From Ructibacterium gallinarum (GTDB lineage: Bacteria > Bacillota > Clostridia > Monoglobales > Monoglobaceae), in NCBI RefSeq assembly GCF_014982785.1, contig NZ_JADCKB010000006.1, forward strand, positions 1 to 64,000: a stretch of DNA of 64,000 nucleotides, in the 5' to 3' direction. How positions within the stretch are numbered: the first letter of the stretch is position 1; the number at the start of each line of letters is the position of its first letter. Positions 51,165 to 60,506 of the stretch are shown in pieces. Position numbers and translations under genes: made by a program. Below the pieces are notes generated by a model, which saw only the letters and a program-made list of their open reading frames with translations, was not told where the DNA came from and did no database searches.

Positions 51165-52718
51165 TCAAGAATGTAGCATCAGTTGATTGGCCATTTTCTG
51201 TCGGCAGATATCCTCTTCCTTTCCACTGCATAGAATGGTAATAATATCACCAGCTTCTATTTGCAAGCTGCCTTTTGGAATAATTTCACAGCCATTTCGT
51301 AAAACACTGACAGCAAGGCAGTGATATGGCCATTGAAGTTCCTTCACTGTTTTTCCTTCTGCAAAACTACCTGCTTCTACTGTAAATTCCAGAAAAATTT
51401 TTTCCTGAGCAAGTTGGTATTTTTTTGGTTTGGAAGAAATAAGGTTTTCCAAAAGGGATTCATAAATTGGTTTAGAGCGCAGAAAATCTGCGGTCAAATA
51501 TGCAAATAATGCTACCAGGGCCATTGAAAGTGTTTGGTTCATAGAACCCGACATTTCAATTATCAAAACAATACCAGTAGCAGGCGCACGTACAATGCCG
51601 GTAAACATTCCAACCATTCCCAAAAACAAAAACAATGATAGACAGTCGGGAGCCAAAGAAAAGAAAGATATTGCCCCCAAGCCGAATAAGGTCCCTGCCA
51701 AACTTCCAAGCACAAGTAAGGGAAAGAAAATACCGCCAGGAGCCCCACTGCCGAAACTAATCATGGAAAATACAAATTTAGCAGCCAGGAGTATCAACAA
51801 ATAGGAAACTGTCAGGTCCTTTTCCAGAAGTAAGGTTACAATTTTATGCCCACCGCCAAGAATATCTGGGCACAGCATTGCGGCAAATCCCGCAGCGATA
51901 AATGGCAAAATCATTACAAAAGGCCGCTTTATAAAGGTGATTTTTGAGTACAGATGTTGGGTAAATAACAAAGTGTGATTGTATAAACAGCCGCAAATGC
52001 CCAATAAAACTCCCAAAAGGGGTAATAGGAAATAAAATCGAAGAGGCAAAGCAGTTATGGATGGTGCTCCAAAAACAGCGGTCAACCCAAAGAATTTTTT
52101 GCTTATCAAATCTGCAGTTATTGCTGACACCATGGCAGGAAGAAAAACATGCAAAGAAAAATTCCGGTGCAGTTCTTCCAAAGCAAATAAAACACCGGCA
52201 AATGGTGCGTTGAATGCAGCAGCCAAACCTGCACTGGCGCCGCAAGTTATGAGATAACGGGATTCTGTTTCGTCACGATGAAGACTTTGCGCCAGTCCTT
52301 CACCCACAGCGGCTCCTAACTGGATGGACGGACCTTCTCGCCCAAGAGACAGACCTGCTCCGATAGCAGCCGCACCGCCGAAAACCTTTCCTAAAATAAC
52401 TTTCCACCAGGAAGAAAAAAATTTACCCTGTATTCTTCCTTCTACTTGGGGAATACCGCTTCCTTTAATTGCAGGGATATATTGGGTTAAATAACCGATA
52501 AGGATACCCATAACTATTAGTACACAAAAGGCCAAAATGATTTTCCATGGATCTCCGAAAACAGATGCATAAAGTTTACCCGAAAAATTTTCAGCCCAAC
52601 TGAGCAAAAGACGATAAAGAGAAACTAGAATACCTCCCGCAGCGCCTATAATGAGGCTTTGCCATAATACTCGATATTTCAATGGTTTTAAAAAGTGATA
52701 TTCTTTATTCTTGTCCAA
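51165..52718 (-). CDS. ClC-family chloride transporter with TrkA-C domain
   Basis: 517 residues. Membrane part (about 1-420) with ClC selectivity motifs GSGIPQVEG, GREGPSIQLGAAVGEGL and FGSGAPGGIFFPLL; the Glu of GREGP is the external gating glutamate of H+/Cl- exchangers. GREGP rather than the GREGT-type of fluoride carriers favours chloride. A C-terminal cytoplasmic TrkA-C/RCK-C domain (about 430-505, ending near GDIITILCSGKEED) may bind a nucleotide. Promoter-proximal palindrome overlaps its leader. Confidence 0.93.
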   Translation of the reverse strand: MDKNKEYHFLKPLKYRVLWQSLIIGAAGGILVSLYRLLLSWAENFSGKLYASVFGDPWKIILAFCVLIVMGILIGYLTQYIPAIKGSGIPQVEGRIQGKFFSSWWKVILGKVFGGAAAIGAGLSLGREGPSIQLGAAVGEGLAQSLHRDETESRYLITCGASAGLAAAFNAPFAGVLFALEELHRNFSLHVFLPAMVSAITADLISKKFFGLTAVFGAPSITALPLRFYFLLPLLGVLLGICGCLYNHTLLFTQHLYSKITFIKRPFVMILPFIAAGFAAMLCPDILGGGHKIVTLLLEKDLTVSYLLILLAAKFVFSMISFGSGAPGGIFFPLLVLGSLAGTLFGLGAISFFSLAPDCLSLFLFLGMVGMFTGIVRAPATGIVLIIEMSGSMNQTLSMALVALFAYLTADFLRSKPIYESLLENLISSKPKKYQLAQEKIFLEFTVEAGSFAEGKTVKELQWPYHCLAVSVLRNGCEIIPKGSLQIEAGDIITILCSGKEEDICRQKMANQLMLHS

Positions 52719-52729
52719 CTTTTTCTCCT

Positions 52730-52743
52730 CCTATCGCGATAGG
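52730..52743. promoter_or_regulatory. 14-bp palindrome adjoining the ClC ribosome site
   Basis: CCTATCGCGATAGG, perfect. On the minus strand its last bases run straight into AGGAGGAG, the ribosome site of the ClC gene. It could be an operator or a small hairpin that tunes translation. Confidence 0.6.
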
Positions 52744-52751
52744 TTGTCGTC

Positions 52752-52788
52752 AAAAAACCATTTGGCCGCAATAAAAGCCGCCAAATGG
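52752..52788 (-). terminator. Terminator of the pyk-pgsA operon
   Basis: CCATTTGGC pairs with GCCAAATGG; on the minus strand TTTTTTG follows. Confidence 0.85.
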
Positions 52789-52820
52789 CATAAAACAACA
52801 TCTGCTGAATTTACAGCAAT

Positions 52821-53348
52821 TTAGGATATACGTTTTTCATCATAATGCCTGATGGTATCTACCAGATATGCTCCGGCAGAATAAAGCATAGAAATAATCA
52901 AAATGACAAGGAATGCCATTGTCCAACCCTGCGGAATATTTCGCCATAAAATCATAATAAATATGGTAGCGTAAAAAATAACAGTGGCGGCTTTTCCATA
53001 CCAGTTTGAGTGTACAACAATTTTTTTCAAATATAAAATACCGCCGATAATAATCATTGCGGCTTCTTTACAAATAACAATAGCAATGATCCACACCGGA
53101 AGAATTTCAGCCAAAGCAAGACAGACAATCGCAGTAATCTGCATCAGCTTATCAACAAATGGATCATAAATTTTTCCAAAATTTGTTATCATATGAAACC
53201 GACGGGCAATATAACCATCAATAACGTCGGTTACACCAGATAAAATAAATACCACAGCTGCAAGCGGTAAATTTTTAGTGCCTAAAACAAGGTAGGCAAA
53301 AATCGGTACCAAAACCAATCGGGCGGTTGTGAGAATATTAGGTATCAT
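52821..53348 (-). CDS. pgsA: CDP-diacylglycerol-glycerol-3-phosphate 3-phosphatidyltransferase
   Basis: 175 residues. Makes phosphatidylglycerol phosphate at the membrane. CDP-alcohol phosphotransferase signature DVIDGYIARR then FGKIYDPFVDK is complete (Asp, Asp-Gly, Ala-Arg, Gly, Asp, Asp). Several hydrophobic spans. Overlaps the preceding thioesterase gene by 4 bp (ATGA). Confidence 0.95.
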   Translation of the reverse strand: MIPNILTTARLVLVPIFAYLVLGTKNLPLAAVVFILSGVTDVIDGYIARRFHMITNFGKIYDPFVDKLMQITAIVCLALAEILPVWIIAIVICKEAAMIIIGGILYLKKIVVHSNWYGKAATVIFYATIFIMILWRNIPQGWTMAFLVILIISMLYSAGAYLVDTIRHYDEKRIS

Positions 53349-53770
53349 TCGTGATCACCCCGTAGCTTTTCTAAAACTCTGTAAATATCAGGGTAGTGTT
53401 TTTTTAAATTAACTGGTTTGAATTCCGGCGTTGTAAATCCATGCGTCGTGTATCCTTCTGCAAGAAGCAGCTCATCAGAGACGCGAATAATTTGATAAGA
53501 GAATTGACATTTTGCGGCTCCTAGCGTATCTAGAGAAACAGCAACCCATACTTCATCTCCATATTGTGCACCGTGCAAAAATTTACAATAGCAGTCAACA
53601 AGGGGCAAAAGTATCCCCTGGCTTTCTATTTGAGCGTAGGACATTCCGGTAGATTTAAAAAACTCAGTTCTTCCTACTTCAAACCAAGGAAAATACCTGG
53701 AATGATGTACCACACCCATTCTATCCGTTTCACAATAGCGAACCTGAATTTTTGTTCTGAACATATGCAT
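53345..53770 (-). CDS. YbgC-like acyl-CoA thioesterase
   Basis: 141 residues with a hotdog fold. IQVRYCETDRMGVVHHSRYF carries the Asp-x-x-Gly-x-x-His active-site pattern of 4-hydroxybenzoyl-CoA thioesterase and YbgC relatives, followed by WFEVGRTEFF. Natural substrate unknown. Translationally coupled to pgsA, hinting at lipid metabolism. Confidence 0.9.
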   Translation of the reverse strand: MHMFRTKIQVRYCETDRMGVVHHSRYFPWFEVGRTEFFKSTGMSYAQIESQGILLPLVDCYCKFLHGAQYGDEVWVAVSLDTLGAAKCQFSYQIIRVSDELLLAEGYTTHGFTTPEFKPVNLKKHYPDIYRVLEKLRGDHE

Positions 53771-53796
53771 TATCCTTCCATGTCTGAAAAGCAGTT

Positions 53797-55557
53797 TTAA
53801 AGAATTTTTGCTACACCACTGTACACCTGTCCCCGAACACCGTCAATCGTAATAACTGTGCCGTTTTTTAAAATTTCCGTTGCTCCAGCTGCCCCGCATA
53901 TGACTGGAATATCCAAGGTCATACCCACTACAGCCGCATGGGAGGACAATCCTGGTTTTTCGGTAATAATTGCTGATGCTTTACGCAAAATACCTATGAT
54001 ATCATTGCTGGTTTCGGGAATTACTAAAATATCCCCGTCATCAAAATTTTTTAAAGCTTCTGCTGTGTTTTTCGCAACGCAAACCGTGCCGCATACCGAT
54101 TTCGGAGAAGCGCTTGTACCACTAAGCAAAACATCGCCCACCAGCTGTACTTTAAGAATATTGGTTGTCCCGCTGACGCCTACAGGAGCGCCGCCGGTGA
54201 TAACCACAATATCTCCTTTTTCGATTAGGGAAGTTTGTTTCAATGCGCGATCAACAGCATGCTCAAACAGCGCATCAGACGTTTTCTTCATTTCGGTACG
54301 GATAGGGGTTACTCCCCAGGAAAGTGCAAGCTGACGGTAAACCCGTTCATTCATACATCCGGCAATAATGGGACAATTCGGCCGAAAACCGGAAATAACA
54401 CGCGGTGTAAATCCGGATTTACTAACTGTAATAATTGCTGCTGCCCCCAAATCATGTGCCGTAGTACAAGCGGAGTGACTGATCGCATTTGTCACATCCA
54501 TACCAGAATCCAAATGCCGTTCATCAAAACGTTTTACATAGTTGATATCTTCTTCCGCTTTGATACAAATCTGTGCCATACTTTTTAAAGCACGTACCGG
54601 ATATTCACCAACTGCTGTTTCGCCAGACAGCATTACCGCAGAAGTCCCATCATAAACCGCATTGGCAACATCAGAAGCTTCCGCTCGAGTCGGTCTTGGA
54701 TTATGGGTCATTGATTCCAGCATTTGAGTAGCAGTAATCACTCGACGGCCGGAGCGGTAACATTTTTCAATAATTTCCTTTTGAATGGAGGGTAACTCTT
54801 CGAAGGGAATTTCAACACCCATATCGCCGCGGGCAATCATAATACCTTCACATACACGAATAATATGATCGACATTATCTACACCTTGACGGTTTTCTAT
54901 TTTTGCAATAATCTGAATATCTTCACCATGATTTTGCTCTAAAACCCTTTTAATTTCTAGCACATCAAAAGCGCTGCGCACAAAAGAAGCCGCGATATAG
55001 TCAAATCCCTGTTCAATACCGAATCGAATATCATCAATATCCTTCTGACTCATATAATCCATGGTCAGATTCACATCGGGAACATTGATGCTTTTATGAT
55101 TGCTGACCGGGCCATCATTTAACACTTCACATACAATATCATCACCAGAAATATTGTTAACCGCCATTTCGATAAGGCCATCGTCAATTAATATACGGGT
55201 CCCTCTTTCTACATCCTTCGCAAGACCCGGATACGTAATCTGTGTAATTTCAGCGTTACCTTCTATGGCTTTTGGAGTCAAAGTAAAGTTCTGTCCTTTT
55301 TTTAATTCAACACGTCCTTCTGTAAAACATCCAGTACGGATTTCAGGCCCTTTGGTGTCCAGCAAAAGCGGTATGGGAAGCCCAAGCTCTTCGCGCATTT
55401 CTTTGACCATATTGATCCTTTTTAAATGTTCTTCGTAGGTACCGTGTGAAAAATTCACCCTTGCAGTATTCATACCACCCAGCATTAGTTCCTTCAGCAC
55501 CTGCGGATCATCCGTAGCAGGACCCAGGGTGCAAATTATTTTGGTTTTTCTTTTCAC
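53797..55557 (-). CDS. pyk: Pyruvate kinase
   Basis: 586 residues from a GTG at 55557 (AGGAGG seven bases upstream), matching the typical VKRKTKIICTLGPATDD opening; the frame reaches 55593. Final ATP-forming step of glycolysis. Catalytic regions LDTKGPEIRTG, IIAKIENRQGVDNVD, IMIARGDMGVEIPFE, ITATQMLESMTHNPRPTRAE. C-terminal extra domain of the PEP-utilising type (ITEKPGLSSHAAVVG), common in Gram-positives. Confidence 0.97.
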   Translation of the reverse strand: MKRKTKIICTLGPATDDPQVLKELMLGGMNTARVNFSHGTYEEHLKRINMVKEMREELGLPIPLLLDTKGPEIRTGCFTEGRVELKKGQNFTLTPKAIEGNAEITQITYPGLAKDVERGTRILIDDGLIEMAVNNISGDDIVCEVLNDGPVSNHKSINVPDVNLTMDYMSQKDIDDIRFGIEQGFDYIAASFVRSAFDVLEIKRVLEQNHGEDIQIIAKIENRQGVDNVDHIIRVCEGIMIARGDMGVEIPFEELPSIQKEIIEKCYRSGRRVITATQMLESMTHNPRPTRAEASDVANAVYDGTSAVMLSGETAVGEYPVRALKSMAQICIKAEEDINYVKRFDERHLDSGMDVTNAISHSACTTAHDLGAAAIITVSKSGFTPRVISGFRPNCPIIAGCMNERVYRQLALSWGVTPIRTEMKKTSDALFEHAVDRALKQTSLIEKGDIVVITGGAPVGVSGTTNILKVQLVGDVLLSGTSASPKSVCGTVCVAKNTAEALKNFDDGDILVIPETSNDIIGILRKASAIITEKPGLSSHAAVVGMTLDIPVICGAAGATEILKNGTVITIDGVRGQVYSGVAKIL

Positions 55558-55582
55558 GCAAACTCCTCCTGCTGTATTTCTT

Positions 55583-55810
55583 CTATTCACCAATTGGGAT
55601 AGTGCCCATTTTTGTATAAATTATAGCTTTTCCGCGGACTTTTATCGCAGATGTATTCTCTGTAAATTGAGCAATATAGGCCTCGCCTTTGTCAAGTTTT
55701 TCGGTATGATGAAACCTAGTGTCCTTCCCACGGGTCAACCCAATAATTGTGACGCCATCTTCCTTTGCAACAACAGCAATATAATCACTGATTACCGCAT
55801 TTTCGTCCAT
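55583..55810 (-). CDS. mtrB: Trp RNA-binding attenuation protein (TRAP)
   Basis: 75 residues. When loaded with tryptophan, the 11-subunit TRAP ring binds GAG/UAG repeats in leader RNA and promotes termination or hides ribosome sites of trp genes. Conserved core: [46 protein letters not shown]; the RNA-contact Lys and Arg and Trp-pocket Thr residues appear kept. GGGAGG lies before the ATG. It is 25 bp upstream of pyk, probably co-transcribed; no trp biosynthesis genes are in the window. Confidence 0.95.
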   Translation of the reverse strand: MDENAVISDYIAVVAKEDGVTIIGLTRGKDTRFHHTEKLDKGEAYIAQFTENTSAIKVRGKAIIYTKMGTIPIGE

Positions 55811-55853
55811 TGTGTTATCCTCCCTGTTTTTACATAATTATCTGCCATATTGC

Positions 55854-55882
55854 ATTATATATATATATATGGAAAAAGTCAA
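55854..55882 (-). promoter_or_regulatory. mtrB-pyk promoter with a TA-repeat spacer
   Basis: Minus strand TTGACT (55882-55877), 17-bp spacer, perfect TATAAT (55859-55854). The spacer is mostly an alternating TA tract (55856-55870). Confidence 0.8.
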
Positions 55883-55977
55883 GCAGATTTCAAAAATCCT
55901 TGATTTAGATAATCATACTTATTTAAAAAATAAATAAAAAAATAATTATAAAATATAAATTTTATCAAGTTTTTATA

Positions 55978-56006
55978 TTGAATTTTCGATTCGGCTATGC
56001 TATACT
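55978..56006 (+). promoter_or_regulatory. ilvE promoter
   Basis: TTGAAT (55978-55983), 17-bp spacer, TATACT (56001-56006). Leader to the start at 56059 is about 45 bases, too short for a T-box. Confidence 0.75.
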
Positions 56007-56058
56007 GTATAAGTTATAAAAAAATTGTGACGAAAAACAGGAAAGAAGGTTGAATAAG

Positions 56059-57123
56059 GTGAATATCAGCATAACAAAAACAACCACGCCAAAAGCGAAG
56101 CCGACTATGGATAACCTTCCCTTTGGCAAATATTTTTCCGATCACATGTTTGTGATGGATTACGCGGAAGGCAAAGGGTGGTATGATCCCCGAATTGTTC
56201 CGTATGGACCTTTGGAACTGGAACCATCGGCTATGGTATTCCATTATGCGCAGGAGATTTTTGAAGGCTTAAAAGCATATAAATCAAAAGATGGACACGT
56301 TCGACTGTTTCGTCCCTATAAAAATTTTGAGCGTATGAACGTTTCTGCTGAACGTCTGGCTATACCGGCTTTGGATGTTGATTTTTGTGTTGATGCCCTC
56401 AAACAGCTGGTGGAGCTTGACCGTGACTGGATTCCTGAGCAGGAAGGTGCTTCCCTTTATATCCGTCCATTTATCATTGCTACGGATGAGTACTTGGGAG
56501 TACGTCCCTCTGATACATACAAGTTCCTGATCATCTGCTCGCCCAGTGGTTTATATTATCCAGAAGGACTTGATCCGGTAAAAATATACGTAGAGGATAA
56601 GTATGTACGCACAGTCCGTGGTGCTACCGGATTTACCAAAACAGGCGGTAACTATGCAAGCAGTATCAAAGCACAGGTTATTGCGCATGAGCGCGGTTAT
56701 TCCCAGGTTCTTTGGCTGGATGGTGTAGAACAAAAGTATGTGGAAGAAGTCGGATCTATGAATATTTTCTTCAAAATTGACGGGGAAGTTGTGACACCTA
56801 TGCTGAACGGAAGTATTTTAAGCGGCATTACCCGTATGTCCACCATTGAGCTTTTGAAAAAATGGGGTGTCCCGGTTTCGGAACGCCGTATTTCCATTCA
56901 GGAAATATTTGATGCGTATCAGGCAGGAAAACTTGAAGAATGCTTTGGTACGGGGACCGCAGCAATTATTTCTCCTGTTGGAGAATTGCGTTGGGAAGAC
57001 CATGTTATGACCATTAATGACAATCAAATTGGTGAAATTACACAGCGCGTCTTTGATACCATCACTGGTATTCAAACAGGAACCATGCCAGATGAAATGA
57101 ACTGGGTTGTTACGGTTGATTAA
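56059..57123 (+). CDS. ilvE: Branched-chain amino acid aminotransferase
   Basis: 354 residues from a GTG at 56059, nine bases from GAAGG; a TTG at 56050 overlaps that site. Fold type IV PLP enzyme: FHYAQEIFEGLKAYKSKDG, RPYKNFERMN, GFTKTGGNYASSIKAQ (candidate Schiff-base Lys lies in this class's VRGATGFTKTGGNYA region or at SSIKAQ), EEVGSMNIFFKIDG, CFGTGTAAIISPVGE. The long form (about 350 residues) is typical of IlvE type II. Transfers amino groups in Ile, Leu and Val metabolism. Stands alone with terminator. Confidence 0.95.
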   Translation: MNISITKTTTPKAKPTMDNLPFGKYFSDHMFVMDYAEGKGWYDPRIVPYGPLELEPSAMVFHYAQEIFEGLKAYKSKDGHVRLFRPYKNFERMNVSAERLAIPALDVDFCVDALKQLVELDRDWIPEQEGASLYIRPFIIATDEYLGVRPSDTYKFLIICSPSGLYYPEGLDPVKIYVEDKYVRTVRGATGFTKTGGNYASSIKAQVIAHERGYSQVLWLDGVEQKYVEEVGSMNIFFKIDGEVVTPMLNGSILSGITRMSTIELLKKWGVPVSERRISIQEIFDAYQAGKLEECFGTGTAAIISPVGELRWEDHVMTINDNQIGEITQRVFDTITGIQTGTMPDEMNWVVTVD

Positions 57124-57150
57124 TAACTTTTTTAAAAAAATGAATTTATC

Positions 57151-57180
57151 GCAGCCTGTTTTTTGCAGGCTGCATTTTCT
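57151..57180 (+). terminator. ilvE terminator
   Basis: GCAGCCTG-TTTTTTG-CAGGCTGC followed by ATTTTCTT. Confidence 0.85.
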
Positions 57181-57242
57181 TATTGTACAGAAAATAAAAT
57201 ATAACATAGTTTCTGCTTACATGGATTACGAAAGGAGCAGTT

Positions 57243-58961
57243 ATGAAAACTTTTTTTGGAATTTTTAAGATGACAGCAAAATATACTTGGTGCTTTGTCA
57301 TCGTAGGCATCTGTATGTTGGTACAGATTATTTCTCAGGTGTCTGCCCCGAATTTAATTGGTGAATTTTTAAATTTAGTAGAAGATAAAATTCCCAATCT
57401 AATACAAGAATCTTTAAAAATTGGCGGACTGCTTCTTTTGGTCGCTTTTCTTCAGGCGCTAACCCAAGGTTTGCGTTCCTATTTTTCGCATGTTGCGGCA
57501 TGGTGCAGTATCCGTGATATTCGTATTCGTCTTTTTGACCATATACAGCGATTATCCATGGGCTTTTTTCAGGACAAACAAACGGGCCAGCTAATGAGCA
57601 GAATTTTATCAGATACAAATGTATTAGAACTTTTAATTGCACATGCAGGGCCAGAAGTGATTTTAGATATTTTACTGTTTACGGTAATTATGATCATTTT
57701 ATTTATTCAAAATGTTTTGCTTGCACTTACTGCCATGCTGGTGATTCCGATGATATTGGCAGCTACATTTTATTTTGCAAAACGTGTTCGGCCTCAGTTT
57801 AAAGCTGCGCATCAAAAAACAGCCGAATTGATGGGGATTATTCAGGATGATCTTTCCGGGATTAAAGAAATTACCGTTTTTAATAAACAGGATTATGAAC
57901 AGGAAAGAGTAAAAGATGTTTCAGAGACGTTTACCCGACTCAACTTGAGTGCATTAAAAAAAAGTGCTATTTTTCATCCGATGATTGGATTTTTTAACCA
58001 ATTTGGTATTGCCTTAGTAATCACAGCAGGGGGTATACTAGCCGCTTCTAATGGAATCCGATCTTCTGAAATTGTAAAATTTGTACTTTATTTAAACATG
58101 CTTTATACACCCATCAGTGCTTTTGCAAGAATCAGCGAAGATCTGCAAAATGCCTTGGCTGCTGGGGAGCGGGTCCTTGAGCTGTTTGACACCAAGTCAC
58201 AGGTACAGGAAAAAGAAAACGCGGTTGATATTTCTAATGTAAAAGGAGAAATTATCTTTCAAGATGTATGTTTTGCATATGAAAAGGACAATACTGTTTT
58301 AAAGAATATCAATCTTCATATTGCCCCTGGCGAAAAGATTGCATTAATTGGTGCTACCGGTGGGGGAAAAACAACCATAGCCAGTTTGATTGCCCGCTTT
58401 TATGATCCCTCCAGCGGAAGAATCACTTTGGACGGCCATGATTTAAAGGATTTGACACTGCATTCTTTGCGGGAAAATATTAGTATTGTCCTACAGGATG
58501 TATTTTTGTTTCATGGAACAGTGGCAGAAAATATTGCATATGGCGTGGATTCTCCTACTCATGAAGACATTGTGCGTGCAGCTAAAATTGCAAATGCACA
58601 TCATTTCATTATTGAAATGCCGCAGGGATATGATACAATTATTGGAGAGAGAGGCCTAAAACTTTCCGGCGGACAAAAACAAAGGCTGTCTATTGCACGG
58701 GCTGTGCTTCGCAATAAACCGGTTTTAATTTTAGATGAAGCCACTTCCGCCGTAGATAATACCACAGAGAAATTGATCCATAACGCAATTGAAAATGTGA
58801 TTCAAAACAGGACAACAATCATTATTGCACACCGTCTTTCCACCATACGCAACTGCGACAAAATTGTTGTAATTGAGAATGGAGAAATTGCTGAAGCAGG
58901 TACGCACGAAGAATTGTTGTCCAATCCAAACGGTATTTATACAAAATTAAATCGGGCATAA
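57243..58961 (+). CDS. ABC exporter, fused permease and ATPase
   Basis: 572 residues. Six-span membrane domain (about 15-310) with a coupling-helix-like stretch RLSMGFFQDKQTGQLMSRIL, then an ATPase domain: Walker A LIGATGGGKTTIA, Q-loop IVLQDVFLFHGT, signature KLSGGQKQR, Walker B VLILDEATSAVD, switch His in IIIAHRLSTI. No second half-transporter gene is near, so it would act as a homodimer. Substrate unknown (lipid- or drug-type). Confidence 0.95.
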   Translation: MKTFFGIFKMTAKYTWCFVIVGICMLVQIISQVSAPNLIGEFLNLVEDKIPNLIQESLKIGGLLLLVAFLQALTQGLRSYFSHVAAWCSIRDIRIRLFDHIQRLSMGFFQDKQTGQLMSRILSDTNVLELLIAHAGPEVILDILLFTVIMIILFIQNVLLALTAMLVIPMILAATFYFAKRVRPQFKAAHQKTAELMGIIQDDLSGIKEITVFNKQDYEQERVKDVSETFTRLNLSALKKSAIFHPMIGFFNQFGIALVITAGGILAASNGIRSSEIVKFVLYLNMLYTPISAFARISEDLQNALAAGERVLELFDTKSQVQEKENAVDISNVKGEIIFQDVCFAYEKDNTVLKNINLHIAPGEKIALIGATGGGKTTIASLIARFYDPSSGRITLDGHDLKDLTLHSLRENISIVLQDVFLFHGTVAENIAYGVDSPTHEDIVRAAKIANAHHFIIEMPQGYDTIIGERGLKLSGGQKQRLSIARAVLRNKPVLILDEATSAVDNTTEKLIHNAIENVIQNRTTIIIAHRLSTIRNCDKIVVIENGEIAEAGTHEELLSNPNGIYTKLNRA

Positions 58962-58985
58962 ATGACATAAAAGGAGGCTGAATTT

Positions 58986-60464
58986 ATGCATCGTGGAAGC
59001 GGGATATTATTTCATATCTCTTCCCTTCCTTCCCCTTTTGGTATCGGAACCATGGGAAAAGAAGCGTATCTTTTTGTAGATTTTTTGAAAAAATCAGGAA
59101 TGAAATACTGGCAAATACTTCCTATTGGTCCAACTGGTTACGGTGATTCTCCTTATCAATCTTTTTCTGCGTTTGCTGGGAATCCTTATTTTATAGATCT
59201 GGATCGCTTAACGGAAGAAGGCTCTCTCAGCAAGTCGGATTATGCAGGATTGAATTGGGGCTCAGATCCAGAACACATAGATTATTCCCTGCTTTTTACG
59301 CAGCGATTCCAAGTGCTGAAACTAGCTTGGAAAAGAGATCAAGAACGATTGCGTGAAAAAATAGAATCTTTTAAATCTGCAAATGCGTTTTGGCTTACTG
59401 ACTACGCAATGTATATGGCATTTAAAGGAAAAAATGGCCAAAACTCGTATCAAAAATGGGAAAAAGATCTGAAATGCAGGCAGACTGACGCACTTGCTTC
59501 CGCCTCTTTTCTTTTGAAAGATGAAATGGAATTTTGGATCTATGTTCAATATCAGTTTTTTCGCCAGTGGAATGCCTTAAAATCATATGCTGGTCAAAAT
59601 GGTATTCAAATCATAGGGGATATACCAATTTATGTTGCGGAAGACAGTGCAGATACCTGGGCTCACAGTGAAATTTTCCAATTAGATGAAAACCGGGTGC
59701 CTCGATGCGTAGCCGGTTGTCCTCCGGATTATTTCTCTGTAAAAGGACAGCTTTGGGGGAACCCTCTGTATGACTGGAACGCATTGAAAAAAACGAATTA
59801 TGCATGGTGGATCGCACGGATTCGTTTCGCTTTATCTGTTTATGATATCGTACGCATTGATCATTTCCGCGCTTTTTCAGCATATTATTCGATTCCCTAC
59901 GGGCGCACGGATGCAATAAAGGGCAAATGGGTTAAAGGCCCAGGCAATGATTTTTTTCAAGCAGTAAAAAATGTGCTTGGCGATCCGTTGCCAATTATAG
60001 CAGAAGATTTAGGAACGTTAGATGACGGAGTAAAAAATTTACTGAAAGAAACTGGGTTTCCGGGTATGCGAGTAGTGCAGTTTGGAATGCATCCAGGTGA
60101 AAACAGTGAATATCTACCCCATAATTACAGTAAAAATACGGTCGCGTATATTGGAACGCATGATAATGACACTTTACGCGGCTGGTTGGAAAAAGAACCA
60201 GTTGAAATACAAAATTTTGCCAGGGAATATATGCGGTCTGATACTGTATTTCCACAATGGGGATTTATTCAAACGATGCTGGCTTCTCCAGCTGATGTAG
60301 TGATTTTTACTATGCAAGACTTATTGGCGTTGGGCAGTGATGCACGGATTAATACCCCTTCCACGCTAAACGGAAACTGGCAATGGCGCATTAAGGACAT
60401 GAAAGCTTTCGACCAAAAACTTGCACAACATCTTTTGCATTTGTGTCAGTTATACAGCCGTTAA
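58986..60464 (+). CDS. malQ: 4-alpha-glucanotransferase (amylomaltase)
   Basis: 492 residues, GH77. Transfers alpha-1,4-glucan segments in maltodextrin or glycogen metabolism. Opening RGSGILFHISSLPSPFGIGT, catalytic Asp in YDIVRIDHFRAFSAYY, acid/base Glu in PIIAEDLGTLDDGV, THDNDTLRGW. Normal length. Starts 24 bp after the ABC exporter, likely one operon; no glycogen genes nearby. Confidence 0.96.
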   Translation: MHRGSGILFHISSLPSPFGIGTMGKEAYLFVDFLKKSGMKYWQILPIGPTGYGDSPYQSFSAFAGNPYFIDLDRLTEEGSLSKSDYAGLNWGSDPEHIDYSLLFTQRFQVLKLAWKRDQERLREKIESFKSANAFWLTDYAMYMAFKGKNGQNSYQKWEKDLKCRQTDALASASFLLKDEMEFWIYVQYQFFRQWNALKSYAGQNGIQIIGDIPIYVAEDSADTWAHSEIFQLDENRVPRCVAGCPPDYFSVKGQLWGNPLYDWNALKKTNYAWWIARIRFALSVYDIVRIDHFRAFSAYYSIPYGRTDAIKGKWVKGPGNDFFQAVKNVLGDPLPIIAEDLGTLDDGVKNLLKETGFPGMRVVQFGMHPGENSEYLPHNYSKNTVAYIGTHDNDTLRGWLEKEPVEIQNFAREYMRSDTVFPQWGFIQTMLASPADVVIFTMQDLLALGSDARINTPSTLNGNWQWRIKDMKAFDQKLAQHLLHLCQLYSR

Positions 60465-60473
60465 CATCTTTAG

Positions 60474-60506
60474 AAAAAAGCGTACGGAGCACCCGCACGC
60501 TTTTTT
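60474..60506. terminator. Bidirectional terminator after malQ
   Basis: AAAAAAGCGT-CGG pairs with CCG-ACGCTTTTTT between convergent genes; overlaps the stop of the next gene by two bases. Confidence 0.88.

Noticed and set aside
51165-52718. Fluoride exporter of the ClC-F type
   Set aside because: The gating motif is GREGP as in chloride exchangers, and no fluoride riboswitch is visible in the short leader.
55978-56058. T-box or leader peptide attenuator before ilvE
   Set aside because: The leader from the predicted start of transcription is only about 45 bases, too short for either, and no terminator hairpin is present.
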